DNA of 64,000 bases, taken from Dactylis glomerata (Eukaryota > Streptophyta > Magnoliopsida > Poales > Poaceae). The notes under the pieces are model-generated. The model ran no database searches, was not told the origin of the DNA, and worked only from the letters and a program-made list of their open reading frames with translations. The first letter of the stretch is position 1. The number at the start of each line of letters is the position of its first letter. Position numbers and translations under genes: made by a program. Location: positions 2,724,230 through 2,788,229 of the forward strand of contig QXEO01001565.1 of NCBI GenBank assembly GCA_007115705.1, written 5' to 3'. Shown here piece after piece: positions 1 to 9,914 of this stretch.

Positions 1-2583
1 ATCTCAATATGCTTGGTTCTTGAATGTTGCACCGGATTATAGGCTATCTTGATAGCACTCTCATTGTCACATAAAAGAGGCACTTTGTCACAATTGACAC
101 CATATTCCTTTAAAGTTTGCCTCATCCATAACAATTGAGTGCATCCACTTGCGGCGGCAATATATTCGGCTTCGGCGGTGGAGAGAGATATACAATTTTG
201 CTTCTTAGAAGACCAACACACCAAGGACCTACCAAGAAATTGGCAAGCTCCGGAGGTTGATTTCCTATCATCCTTGTCACCGGCCCAATCCGAATCCGTG
301 AAGCCACAAAGAGAGAAATCCGAGCCTTTGGGATACCAAAGCCCATAAGTTGGGGTATGAACCAAATATCGAAAGATTCTCTTAACCGCCATAAGGTGGC
401 TTTCTTTAGGAGCGGCTTGATACCTTGCACACACACCTACACTCAACACAATATCGGGTCTAGATGCGCAAAGGTAAAGCAAAGAACCGATCATAGAACG
501 GTATACCTTTTGATCCACATCTTTACCATTGGGATCAAGCTCAAGATGACATTTTGTGGCCATTGGTGTGGCGGCCCCATTTAGTTCTTTCATCTTGAAC
601 CTCTTGAGCATGTCTTGGACATATTTGGCTTGATAAATGAAAGTCCCTTCTTTCAATTGCTTGATTTCAAAACCAAGAAAGAACTTCATTTCGCCCATCA
701 TAGACATCTCGAACCTATCGGTCATAAGCTTTGAAAATTCATCATTAAAAGCTTTGTTAGTAGAGCCAAAGATAATATCATCAACATATAGTTGGCATAC
801 GAAAAGCTCCCCATTGACCCTCTTAGTAAAAAGAGTAGGATCGATTTGCCCAACTTCAAACCCACGGTCTACCAACAACTCCCTAAGGTGCTCATACCAC
901 GCACGTGGGGCTTGTTTAAGGCCATAGAGTGCCTTATGGAGTTTGTAGACATGGTTAGGAAAGTTGAGATCCTCAAACCCCGGGGGTTGCTTAACATACA
1001 CTTCCTCTTTCAATGGACCATTAAGAAATGCACTCTTAACATCCATTTGTTGCAACTTAAAATTATGATGAGTGGCATATGCAAGATGGATACGGATGGA
1101 CTCAAGACGAGCCACGGGAGCATAAGTCTCTCCAAAGTCAATGCCTTCAACTTGAGAGAAACCTTGAGCAACCAATCTTGCCTTGTTCCTCACAACAATT
1201 CCATGCTCATCTTGCTTGTTCTTGAATATCCACTTTGTGCCAATCACATTGCGGCACTCCTTTGGCTTCTCCACTAACACCCATACATTATTGCGCTTGA
1301 AGTTGTTGAGTTCTTCATGCATAGCATCCAACCAATCCGGATCTTCAAGAGCTTCAAATACTTTCTTGGGTTCAACCATGGAGATATAAGCATGATGAGA
1401 GCTAAATTGTGCCAATTGACGTCGGGTTGACACTTTGCTTCTTAAATCTCCAATAACCCTCTCAAGGGTATGACATTTAAGCTCCAAATCCCTTTCAACT
1501 CTTTTCTTGCGACGGGCTTCGATCTCCTCATTTGACCTTGGAGGAGTCACTTGATCATCTTGATCATTTTGGTCCCCGTCTTGACCATCAAATTGACCTT
1601 GATCATCATTATCTTCATGAGAAGGTTGATCTTGGTCATGTGAAGAATTGGGGGCGGTTGAAATAACCGGAGAGGATGGTGGTGCCCCTTCTTCTTCATG
1701 AAGGTCCTTGTCTTGTTCTTCGGTTGGTGCATTAGTTGCTTCCTTGGGAGAGGCTTGATGAGCTTGTGAAGATGAAGGCTCCACTTGAGTAGAGCATAGT
1801 CCTTCCCGGTCGGCCACAAGGTGTCCCTCAATGGGGCGGAAAAATCCCACGCCCATTCTTCCTATGGCTTCTCGAGGTATTTCATCATCTACATCACAAG
1901 AAACAACATCTCGCCCCCCTTGGGAGCCATCATTCTCTTCGAATACCACACTACAAGATTCTTCAACACGTCCGGTGGACTTGTTGAAGACTCTATAAGT
2001 GTGGGATTCGGCACCATAACCAACAAAAATACCTTCTATTGCTTTCGGATAAAATTTACCTAAACGAACTCCTTTTCTTTGAAAGAAACACTTACACCCA
2101 AAAACCCGGTAGTAGGAGATGTTGGGCTTGCTTCCGGTGAGTATTTCATATGGAGTCTTGTTTAGGCCTTTGCGGAGGAAGAGCCGGTTTGAAGAGTGAC
2201 AAGCCGTAGAGATAGCTTCGGCCCAAAAGTTGTATGGAGACTTAAACTCCGCCAACATGGACCTAGCCATATCCATAAGAGTCTGGTTCTTCCTTTTGGC
2301 TACACCATTTTGTTGAGGGGTGTATGCAGCGGAATATTGATGACGAATTTCCTCATCACTAAGAAATCCATTTAAGGTGTAGTTCTTGAACTCCGAGCCA
2401 TTGTCACTTCTAATTGCCAAAATAGTTTGCCCATGTTGACGTTCAACTTCCTTGGCAAAGTCGATGACGGTTTGTTGAGTCTCACTCTTATGCTTGAAGA
2501 AGTAAACCCAAGTATATCTTGAATAGTCATCAACAATCACTAAACAATATTTCTTCCCACCAAGACTTGCATGAGAGGGAGGA
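1..2583 (-). CDS. Copia-A pol, second part: integrase core, reverse transcriptase, RNase H (runs off the window)
   Basis: The frame is open from the NA1-a insertion to the window edge, about 860 codons, with no stop seen. Integrase comes first: the catalytic Asp in VDDYSRY, then RSDNGSEF, then TPQQNGVAKR. Reverse transcriptase follows, with the catalytic YVDD near 783-794. RNase H follows, with DWAGD, the AEAEY segment and DNESAI. The sequence ends inside the conserved HSRTKHIEI segment, so only the last few dozen residues are missing. These enzymes copy the element's RNA into DNA and insert it in the nucleus. One key residue is wrong: the third integrase acid, exactly 35 residues after the second Asp, is Lys (codon 2295-2297) instead of Glu. 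The reading frame is intact apart from the NA1-a insertion. Confidence 0.92.
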
Positions 2584-4249
2584 TGATACGTCTCAAACGT
2601 ATCTATAATTTTTGATGCTCCATGCTTTGTTTTACACCATTTGCCTATTGTTTCGTTACACTTAGTGGCATTTTTATACATTTTCCGGAACTAACCTATT
2701 AACGAAGTGCCACAGTGCCAGTTTCCTGTTTTCTGCTGTTTTTGTGTTTCAGAAGTGATACATAGGAAATATTCTCGGATTTGGACGAAACAAGTTCCTG
2801 AAGTCATATTTCACCGGGGAGCTCCCAAAGATCAGAAGACCTGACGGAGGGAGGCCACGTGGCCCCCACACACAGGGGTGGCGCGGCCAGGCCCCTGGCC
2901 GCGCCGGGCCCGTGTGAGAGAGCGTGGGACCTCCTCTGACAGTCCCCTTTCGCCTACATATACCCCCTGACGAGAAAAACCTAAAGCCCGATCAGTTTTC
3001 CAGAATACATCGCGATCCGCCGCCGCCGTCGACCCGAAGATCGGGAGGGTCCAGAAGCTCTTCCCGGCACCCTGTCGGAGAGGGGAATCGCCACCGGAGG
3101 TCTTCTTCATCGCCATGCTTGCCTCTGGAGCGATGAGTGAGTAGTCTACCTTGGACTATGGGTCCATAGCAGTAGCTAGATGGTTGTCTTCTCCACCATG
3201 TGCTTCATGTTTAGATCTCATGAGCTGCCCTACATGATTGAGATCACCGTTATGTAATACTATGATGTTGGTTTGTTGGGATCCGATGAATATTGGTGTT
3301 TATGATTAAGTTGCTGTACTGAATTATATCTTTTGTTATCTCTATGTTGTTTATGATCTTGCATGCTCTCCGTTGTTAGTGGCTATCTTGGCCGAGTAGT
3401 TGCTAGTGACTCCAAGAGGGGGTATTTATGCTCGATAGTGGGTTCATGTCTCTATTTCACCTGGGGGAGTGACAGAAACCTCTAAGGTGGTAGATGTGCT
3501 GTTGCTACTAGGGAGAAAACAACATTCATATGCTCAAGGGCATATGCTTTGTTTACATTACACACTTTGCTTAATGCAATTATCTGTTGTTCGCAACTTA
3601 ATACTTCTAGGGTGTTCGGATGATATCCCCTGGGGTGGATTATTAGTCATAGATGCAGTTGGATGGCGGTCTATGTATTTTGTTGTAATGCCCAGAGTGA
3701 ATCTCATAGTGATCTTCTTGACATATCACGTTATCTTTATTCTATCAATTGCCCAACTGTAATTTGTTTACCCAGCATGTTATTTATCTATGGAGAGACA
3801 CCACTAGTGAACTGTGGACCCCGGTCCTATTTTAATCATATTGCAATCACCTGTTTACTTTTCCCGCACTGTTTACTTTACTAGCATTTTACTACGGTTT
3901 TCCACTCGATACACTCATAACCTTTGTTTCAAGCAAACCGGTGAGATTGACAACCTCATCGCAAGTTGGGAACAAAGTACTTGTTTGTGTGTGTGCAGGT
4001 TCCACGTTGCTGCTGGCCGAAGACGAGTTAACAAGTATCGTTAACGGCGCCCTTGTTGAAGCTACTAAGCCAGTCCGCATCACCTTCAGTCGTCACCGTC
4101 TCCCTTCTCCTGAACGATATTAAACCTTGGTTTCTTAACTGAGGGAAAACTAGCCGCTACACTCATCATACCTTCCTCTTGGGGTTCCCAACGGGCTGGT
4201 CATCACCACGCACAAGGACAGTTTGCTCCCACATCAACTTGGAGTAGCA
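2584..4249 (+). repeat. NA1-a left (5') LTR
   Basis: 1666 bp, starting TGATACGTCTC and ending GGAGTAGCA. The first ~230 bp are shared with NA2 LTRs; the body (GC-rich block near 2840-2940, 'ccccctgacgagaaaaacc') and the 3' end are NA1-specific. The expected TATA region reads CTACATATAC near 2954-2963, where NA1-b has TATATATA, so this copy may have a weaker promoter. Small ORFs inside are LTR sequence, not genes. Confidence 0.96.
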
Positions 4250-4259
4250 GCTTATTTTC

Positions 4260-4277
4260 TGGCGCCGTTGCCGGGGA
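4260..4277 (+). other. NA1-a primer binding site (tRNA-Asp)
   Basis: TGGCGCCGTTGCCGGGGA lies 10 bp after the left LTR and is complementary to the 3' end of plant tRNA-Asp(GTC), including the CCA tail. It primes minus-strand DNA synthesis. Confidence 0.93.
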
Positions 4278-4438
4278 AGGAAGAGAAGACTTCTGCGAGG
4301 GGAGTTCTTCGCACACACATACTTTACTTTGTTATTTGTTTTGCTTTAATTTATTTATTTTACCTGCATTGCTTTTATATCAAAAACCCAAAAAAATTAG
4401 AATCCTTGGTAGTTGTTTTTACTTTACTTTAGTTTATC

Positions 4439-5032
4439 ATGTTGTTCCCTGAGTTCGTTCTGGAGGACCTCTCTGTAGGGAGTGGTTCGATTATTGGCAA
4501 AAGTAACATTGAGGAGTTCTTTAATCACATTAGTATGCATGATGAAGATGAGGAAAAGTCTTGGGTTGAACTTGCTCCTAGTATTGAAGTTGCTTCTATT
4601 TATTTAATTGACATATTGGAAACTAGGTTTGCTAGTCTGAATCCTTTTATGCAATACATGTTCCTTAAGCTTCATGAAATTAAGGACCTTGAAAAGAAAG
4701 CTTTTATCTTGGAAACTTTGCGTTTAGAATTTAAGGATGTCATTATTGAAGCTAGGAAGGTTCTAAAACGTTTTAATAAACTCGGTTCACCTATAACGGT
4801 TATTGGTACACATGATGGGGAGGCCGAGATACCTATACCTTGCAAGCTTTTGGGATTGAATGAAGCTTTCGAAAATAATTTTGCCTGGATTTGTCCTGAA
4901 AATCTTTTTGATGAGAATAGTGTACCAAAGCATGATCACCAAGGGTCTTCAAAAACTTATGTGGATGAAATACAATGCCTTATTGACAAGACCTCTTCTG
5001 TTGATCTTAATGCTTCTTCTGAAGGTACTTGA
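4439..5032 (+). CDS. Orphan 197-residue ORF of non-autonomous NA1-a
   Basis: The ORF runs from ATG to stop (197 residues) and is the only coding region of the element, about 160 bp after the primer site. I do not recognise a domain. The protein is acidic at its N terminus (a DEDEEK run near residues 33-38) and looks largely helical, with the mid-section (about residues 75-125) rich in charged and hydrophobic residues. I see no CCHC zinc knuckle, retropepsin D-[ST]-G motif or RT motif. It sits where gag would be, so it could be a very divergent gag-like or packaging factor, but that is speculation. The unbroken frame in a young element is compatible with a function, but youth alone could also explain it. 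Confidence 0.6.
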   Translation: MLFPEFVLEDLSVGSGSIIGKSNIEEFFNHISMHDEDEEKSWVELAPSIEVASIYLIDILETRFASLNPFMQYMFLKLHEIKDLEKKAFILETLRLEFKDVIIEARKVLKRFNKLGSPITVIGTHDGEAEIPIPCKLLGLNEAFENNFAWICPENLFDENSVPKHDHQGSSKTYVDEIQCLIDKTSSVDLNASSEGT

Positions 5033-5688
5033 TTCGCAATTTTCTGCGCCTAGCTCAAAGGCGTTAAAGAAAAGCACTCTTGGGAGATAACCCATTGTTT
5101 ACTTTTCAGTATTTTTTCTTTTTCTTGAGTCTTGGAAGTCATTACTACTGTAATGACCGCTCCTTATCTTGTTTATTTCGTTTTTGTGCCAAGAGAAGCC
5201 TCTAATTTGAGTGAGGTAAAGATTTGGGGTTATTGCTGTCCTGAAACTGTTTTCGGTGCTGCACCGTAAAAATTCGTGAAAATTCTCTGTATATCTTTTG
5301 GACCTGCGATTTCTTGTGCTTATGCCCCAGGTTATATCCAAACTTTTCTTAGTTGAACACTTTTTGATTTGAGCAACGGAAAATCCCTCAAAAATTCGTC
5401 CATTATCAGCTGTCCAGTTTTGACAGATTTCTGCCAATATTTGTTTTTGCCACTTTATCGCTTTCTTTTGAGTTCTTTTTTATCATGGAACTCTTGTGGA
5501 AGTTGCTACAGTAGTATATACTTTATATGTGGTGGTTTTGGGTTGAAACCTGAAGCTAAAAGAGGTTGAATATATTTTATGCTTACACTAATGTTGCTAA
5601 TAGAATTGTGTTTAGTTTTGTATGAAGGAAGTTTTCAAGTGTAGGGATTGGAGAATGATGAGATGAGTTGAAGAATGGACAAAAGCTC

Positions 5689-5758
5689 AAGCTTGGGGAT
5701 GCCCATGCATCACCCCAAGAAATATCCAAGAAGTACAAGCGTCAAAGCTTGGGGATGC
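5689..5758 (+). repeat. Paired internal polypurine-tract-like motifs, NA1-a
   Basis: AAGCTTGGGGATGC occurs at 5689-5702 and 5745-5758 (56 bp apart), identical to the 14 bases before the 3' LTR (7587-7600). The same pair with 55-56 bp spacing is present in NA2-a, NA1-b and NA2-b. Confidence 0.85.
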
Positions 5759-6766
5759 CCCCGAGGCACCCCTTCTTCATCGGCAAAAATCAGGTCACCT
5801 TTCAAAACACTATATTTTTATTGCTTCATGCACTATGTGTTTTTCTTGGAGCGTCAGTTGTTTTAGTTTTCTTAGTTTGTTTAGTTTGTTTGTTTGCTGC
5901 AATAAATGGTTGGACCCCAACAAATTTCCTTTGGAGGAGATGTACTCGTTTTCATTTGCAAAGAATGCTCTAGTTTTCACTCTTATTAATCGAGCATTCT
6001 AGTTTTTCTGCTACTGCTTTTGGTTTTCGTTTTCGCCTTGATATGCATTCAGATCTTGTCATATCTTTTCATCAAGGTGTATTTTTGCCTCTGATCTTCA
6101 TTGGTTTTCATCAAAAGAGGTGTTTATAAAAGTTTCAAATGGTGTTGGAAAAGAGAAAAAGCTTTGTGCAAAATAGTGGTACAAGAAGGAGCTTGTGTAG
6201 ACTGCGGCTTAGGCTTTTTCATGTCATGCTTGATGTCTTTTTGATAGTATGCTTAGTGGTTTTGCTGTAGCATGACTTGTCTCAAATAACTGAGATTGCT
6301 TAATGAGCCTTTGAAAAAATCATGCGTTGTTTTTATTGTATGGAAGCATTATTTTGGTTTTCTCCTTGATGCTTTATTTGGGTTGACTTGGCGCATGCTC
6401 ACACATGTTAGACTCTTCCAAAGTCGCCATTAGCCTTCATGATCATTTAGTTTTTGACTTTTGATGCCATCGTATGCTTCTTTTAATGTCGCTTTGTCGC
6501 TTTGCATGATTATGGCCATTACTGCTCTCTTAGTTGGTCGCTCCCAGTCTTTTGCTAGCCCTCACCTTGTACTGAGTATGAGCTCTACTCGTGCATCCAA
6601 CTCCTAAAAGCCAAGTTTGCCATTGTGTCCACTATAAATTCCTATACATGGTATTTGTAAGCCATTCCAAAGTAAAATTTTCGTGTGCTACCTTTCAAAA
6701 ACCTTCAAAATACTTCTCGTTTTGTGACACTGTTTTCAGCTCATGGGGACGTAGTGGTCGGATTTG

Positions 6767-6976
6767 CTATCTTCCATATTGTTTATTCCAAAAAGAAAAA
6801 AAAAGAAAAAAAAGGCACTCCTCCAATGAATGTGAATGTTGGTGGGCACCCGATGGAATCGGTTAGCCATGGTATGTGAAAGGAAAAGGTGGGGAGGAGT
6901 GCCAAGTTTTATAAAAAGAGCACCGAAGTGCCAATCTCTCTCTCAAAAACTTGCTTTATTTTTGTATGGAAGATAG
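6767..6976. repeat. Nested inverted repeat in module A
   Basis: Outer arms CTATCTTCCATA (6767-6778) and its exact reverse complement (6965-6976) enclose inner arms GGCACTCCTCC (6814-6824) and its exact reverse complement (6893-6903). The arrangement can fold into a long hairpin. It is conserved in NA2-b at 59087-59296. Confidence 0.8.
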
Positions 6977-7586
6977 TAAGAACCCCATTGCCAGTCGTTG
7001 ACAAAGACAACCACCTCTCAAAATCAAGTTTTATCTCTGTTTTACAAATGAAAAGCTCTAGCACATGTTTAAATCACTGCTTCCCTCTACGAAGGGCCTT
7101 TCTTCTACTTTTATGTTGAGTCACCACCTTCTTTCTTTATGCACCATTAAGAGAGCATAGTTGTCATTCTTAGTGTGATATGCATTGTCCCAAAGTTCAT
7201 TGATTGACTCATATTGTTGGTTTCACTTGTTCTTAAATTATTTGTATCTAGTCGCCCTCTTAAACTTTGAGGTGTCCTATGCATTTATGTTTTGCTCTCT
7301 TTGAAGGACAAGCTAAAAACCACTTGTATGTTTTTCCATATGATTAGAACACTCGTTTGACTTTCATTGTTTCATTATCATGATCTTTTGTTTGTGTTCA
7401 TTTGCATGTTTACAACATGGTTGCTAAGTTCTTATTGTCATGATTATATCTTTCATGCCCATGTTTTAAGTTCTATTGATCCCAGCTCACCAATGCTTAC
7501 ATATATGATCAAGATTGTGTAGGTGCATGTCACCTCAAAAATTATTGTTTTGTTATCACTTACCTACTCGAGGACGAGCAGGAGTT

Positions 7587-7600
7587 AAGCTTGGGGATGC
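7587..7600 (+). other. NA1-a polypurine tract
   Basis: AAGCTTGGGGATGC followed by one T and then the right LTR. This is the expected plus-strand primer site. Confidence 0.85.
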
Positions 7601-7601
7601 T

Positions 7602-9267
7602 TGATACGTCTCAAACGTATCTATAATTTTTGATGCTCCATGCTTTGTTTTACACCATTTGCCTATTGTTTCGTTACACTTAGTGGCATTTTTATACATT
7701 TTCCGGAACTAACCTATTAACGAAGTGCCACAGTGCCAGTTTCCTGTTTTCTGCTGTTTTTGTGTTTCAGAAGTGATACACAGGAAATATTCTCGGAATT
7801 GGACGAAACAAGTTCCTGAAGTCATATTTCACCGGGGAGCTCCCAAAGATCAGAAGACCTGACGGAGGGGGGCCACGTGGCCCCCACACACAGGGGTGGC
7901 GCGGCCAGGCCCCTGGCCGCGCCGGGCCCGTGTGAGGGAGCGTGGGACCTCCTCTGACAGTCCCCTTTCGCCTACATATACCCCCTGACGAGAAAAACCT
8001 AAAGCCCGATCAGTTTTCCAGAATACATCGCGATCCGCCGCCGCCGTCGACCCGAAGATCGGGAGGGTCCAGAAGCTCTTCCCGGCACCCTGCCGGAGAG
8101 GGGAATCACCACCGGAGGTCTTCTTCATCGCCATGCTTGCCTCCGGAGCGATGAGTGAGTAGTCTACCTTGGACTATGGGTCCATAGCAGTAGCTAGATG
8201 GTTGTCTTCTCCACCATGTGCTTCATGTTTAGATCTCATGAGCTGCCCTACATGATTGAGATCACTGTTATGTAATACTATGATGTTGGTTTGTTGGGAT
8301 CCGATGAATATTGGTGTTTATGATTAAGTTGCTGTACTGAATTATATCTTTTGTTATCTCTATGTTGTTTATGATCTTGCATGCTCTCTGTTGTTAGTGG
8401 CTATCTTGGCCGAGTAGTTGCTAGTGATTCCAAGAGGGGGTATTTATGCTCGATAGTGGGTTCATGTCTCTATTTCACCTAGGGGAGTGACAGAAACCTC
8501 TAAGGTGGTAGATGTGCTGTTGCTACTAGGGAGAAAACAACATTCATATGCTCAAGGGCATATGCTTTGTTTACATTACACACTTTGCTTAATGCAATTA
8601 TCTGTTGTTCGCAACTTAATACTTCTAGGGTGTTCGGATGATATCCCCGGGGGTGGATTATTAGTCATAGATGCAGTTGGATGGCGGTCTATGTATTTTG
8701 TTGTAATGCCCAGAGTGAATCTCATAGTGATCTTCTTGACATATCACGTTATCTTTATTCTATCAATTGCCCAACTGTAATTTGTTTACCCAGCATGTTA
8801 TTTATCTATGGAGAGACACCACTAGTGAACTGTGGACCCCGGTCCTATTTTAATCATATTGCAATCACCTGTTTACTTTTCCCGCACTGTTTACTTTACT
8901 AGCATTTTACTACTGTTTTCCACTCGATACACTCATAACCTTTGTTTCAAGCAAACCGGTGAGATTGACAACCTCATCGCAAGTTGGGAACAAAGTACTT
9001 GTTTGTGTGTGTGCAGGTTCCACGTTGCTGCTGGCCGAAGACGAGTTAACAAGTATCGTTAACGGCGCCCTTGTTGAAGCTACTAAGCCAGTCCACATCA
9101 CCTTCAGTCGTCACCGTCTCCCTTCTCCTGAACGATATTAAACCTTGGTTTCTTAACTGAGGGAAAACTAGCCGCTACACTCATCATACCTTCCTCTTGG
9201 GGTTCCCAACGGGCTGGTCATCACCACGCACAAGGACAGTTTGCTCCCACATCAACTTGGAGTAGCA
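7602..9267 (+). repeat. NA1-a right (3') LTR
   Basis: 1666 bp, the same length as the left LTR, differing at about 14 positions by eye. It ends AGTAGCA directly before the duplicated GAGGA, after which Copia-A integrase resumes. Confidence 0.96.
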
Positions 9268-9904
9268 GAGGACCAAAAAGATCCACATGAAGGAGCTCCA
9301 AGATCCTCTTGGAAGAAATGATAGTCTTGCTTGGGTGGGGAGAATCATGCATTTTTCCTAGAACGCAAGCCCTGCAAACACGATCTTTGGCAAAAGAAAC
9401 ATTCTCTTTTAGTCCGAGTATGTGGCCACCCTTGTGAAGGCTTTGCAAAGTTCTCATATTGACATGGGCTAGTCGGCGATGCCAAAGCCAACCCACATCG
9501 GCCTTTCCAAATAAACACATTGCACTTGTAGTGGTTTTCCCCGAAAAGTCCACCACATACAAGTTATTTTCAATGTGTCCAACGAAAGCGACCTTTAGAG
9601 ACTTGCTCCACAAGAGTACCACAATGTCATTATCAATGAAGACGGCAACGCCCATCTTACCAAGTGCACGAACTGAAAGTAAATTGTAACCTAGGGTCTC
9701 AACAAGCATGACGTCCACAAGGGAAATATCCGGTGCGACCACCACCTTGCCAAGACCCAATACCTCGGATTGTGGCATGTCTCCATAAGTGACGGTTATG
9801 TGGTTGTCATTTGGTCTCATCTCCGTCATAATCTCCTTGCTTCCGGTCATATGACTTGTGCATCCACTATCAAGCACCCATTTTGATCCACCGGAAGCAT
9901 AGTC
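9268..9904 (-). CDS. Copia-A pol, first part: protease and pre-integrase zinc domain
   Basis: The frame opens just after a TAG (9905-9907) and carries the Copia aspartic protease motif VLDSGCTSHMTG (Asp-Ser-Gly) near 9860-9880. It then has the GAG-pre-integrase zinc-finger region with HRRLAHVN and a Cys-x2-Cys pair (VCRACVLGK), and the start of the integrase core (HVDLFGP). It is then cut by NA1-a. The codon phase matches 1-2583 once the insert is removed. This frame is offset from the gag frame, so pol expression would need a frameshift or a separate start. The protease processes the polyprotein in the virus-like particle. Confidence 0.9.
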
Positions 9905-9914
9905 CTACAAGAGA

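Larger units (their letters stand above)
5033..7601 (+). other. NA1-a internal non-coding region with module A
   Basis: About 2.57 kb without a supportable gene. It starts with the 'gcgttaaagaaaagcactcttgggag' junction region shared by all four NA elements. It contains two polypurine-tract-like motifs (5689-5702, 5745-5758). Module A (about 6600-7085) holds an A-rich run and a nested inverted repeat, and the true polypurine tract ends it. Module A is also in NA2-b, while NA1-b and NA2-a carry module B at this place. Short ORFs here are not conserved as proteins. Confidence 0.85.
2584..9267 (+). mobile_element. NA1-a: complete non-autonomous Athila-like LTR element
   Basis: The element is 6684 bp, bounded by two 1666-bp LTRs (TG...CA ends) and flanked by the duplication GAGGA at 2579-2583 and 9268-9272. 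The primer site is complementary to the 3' end of plant tRNA-Asp. The polypurine tract precedes the right LTR. The interior has one 197-residue ORF of unknown function and about 2.6 kb of non-coding sequence. There is no gag, protease, RT or integrase, so it must rely on proteins from another element. I counted about 14 differences between the LTRs, mostly transitions. At the commonly used grass rate of 1.3e-8 per site per year this suggests roughly 0.3 million years. The count is by eye. Confidence 0.96.

Noticed and set aside
2832..3136. Short ORFs on both strands repeated in every NA1 LTR
   Set aside because: They recur because the LTR is repeated. The frames are GC-rich LTR sequence, vary between copies and match no protein.
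4260..4277. tRNA gene fragments
   Set aside because: The tRNA-like matches are only 12-18 bases next to LTRs and are primer sites, not genes.
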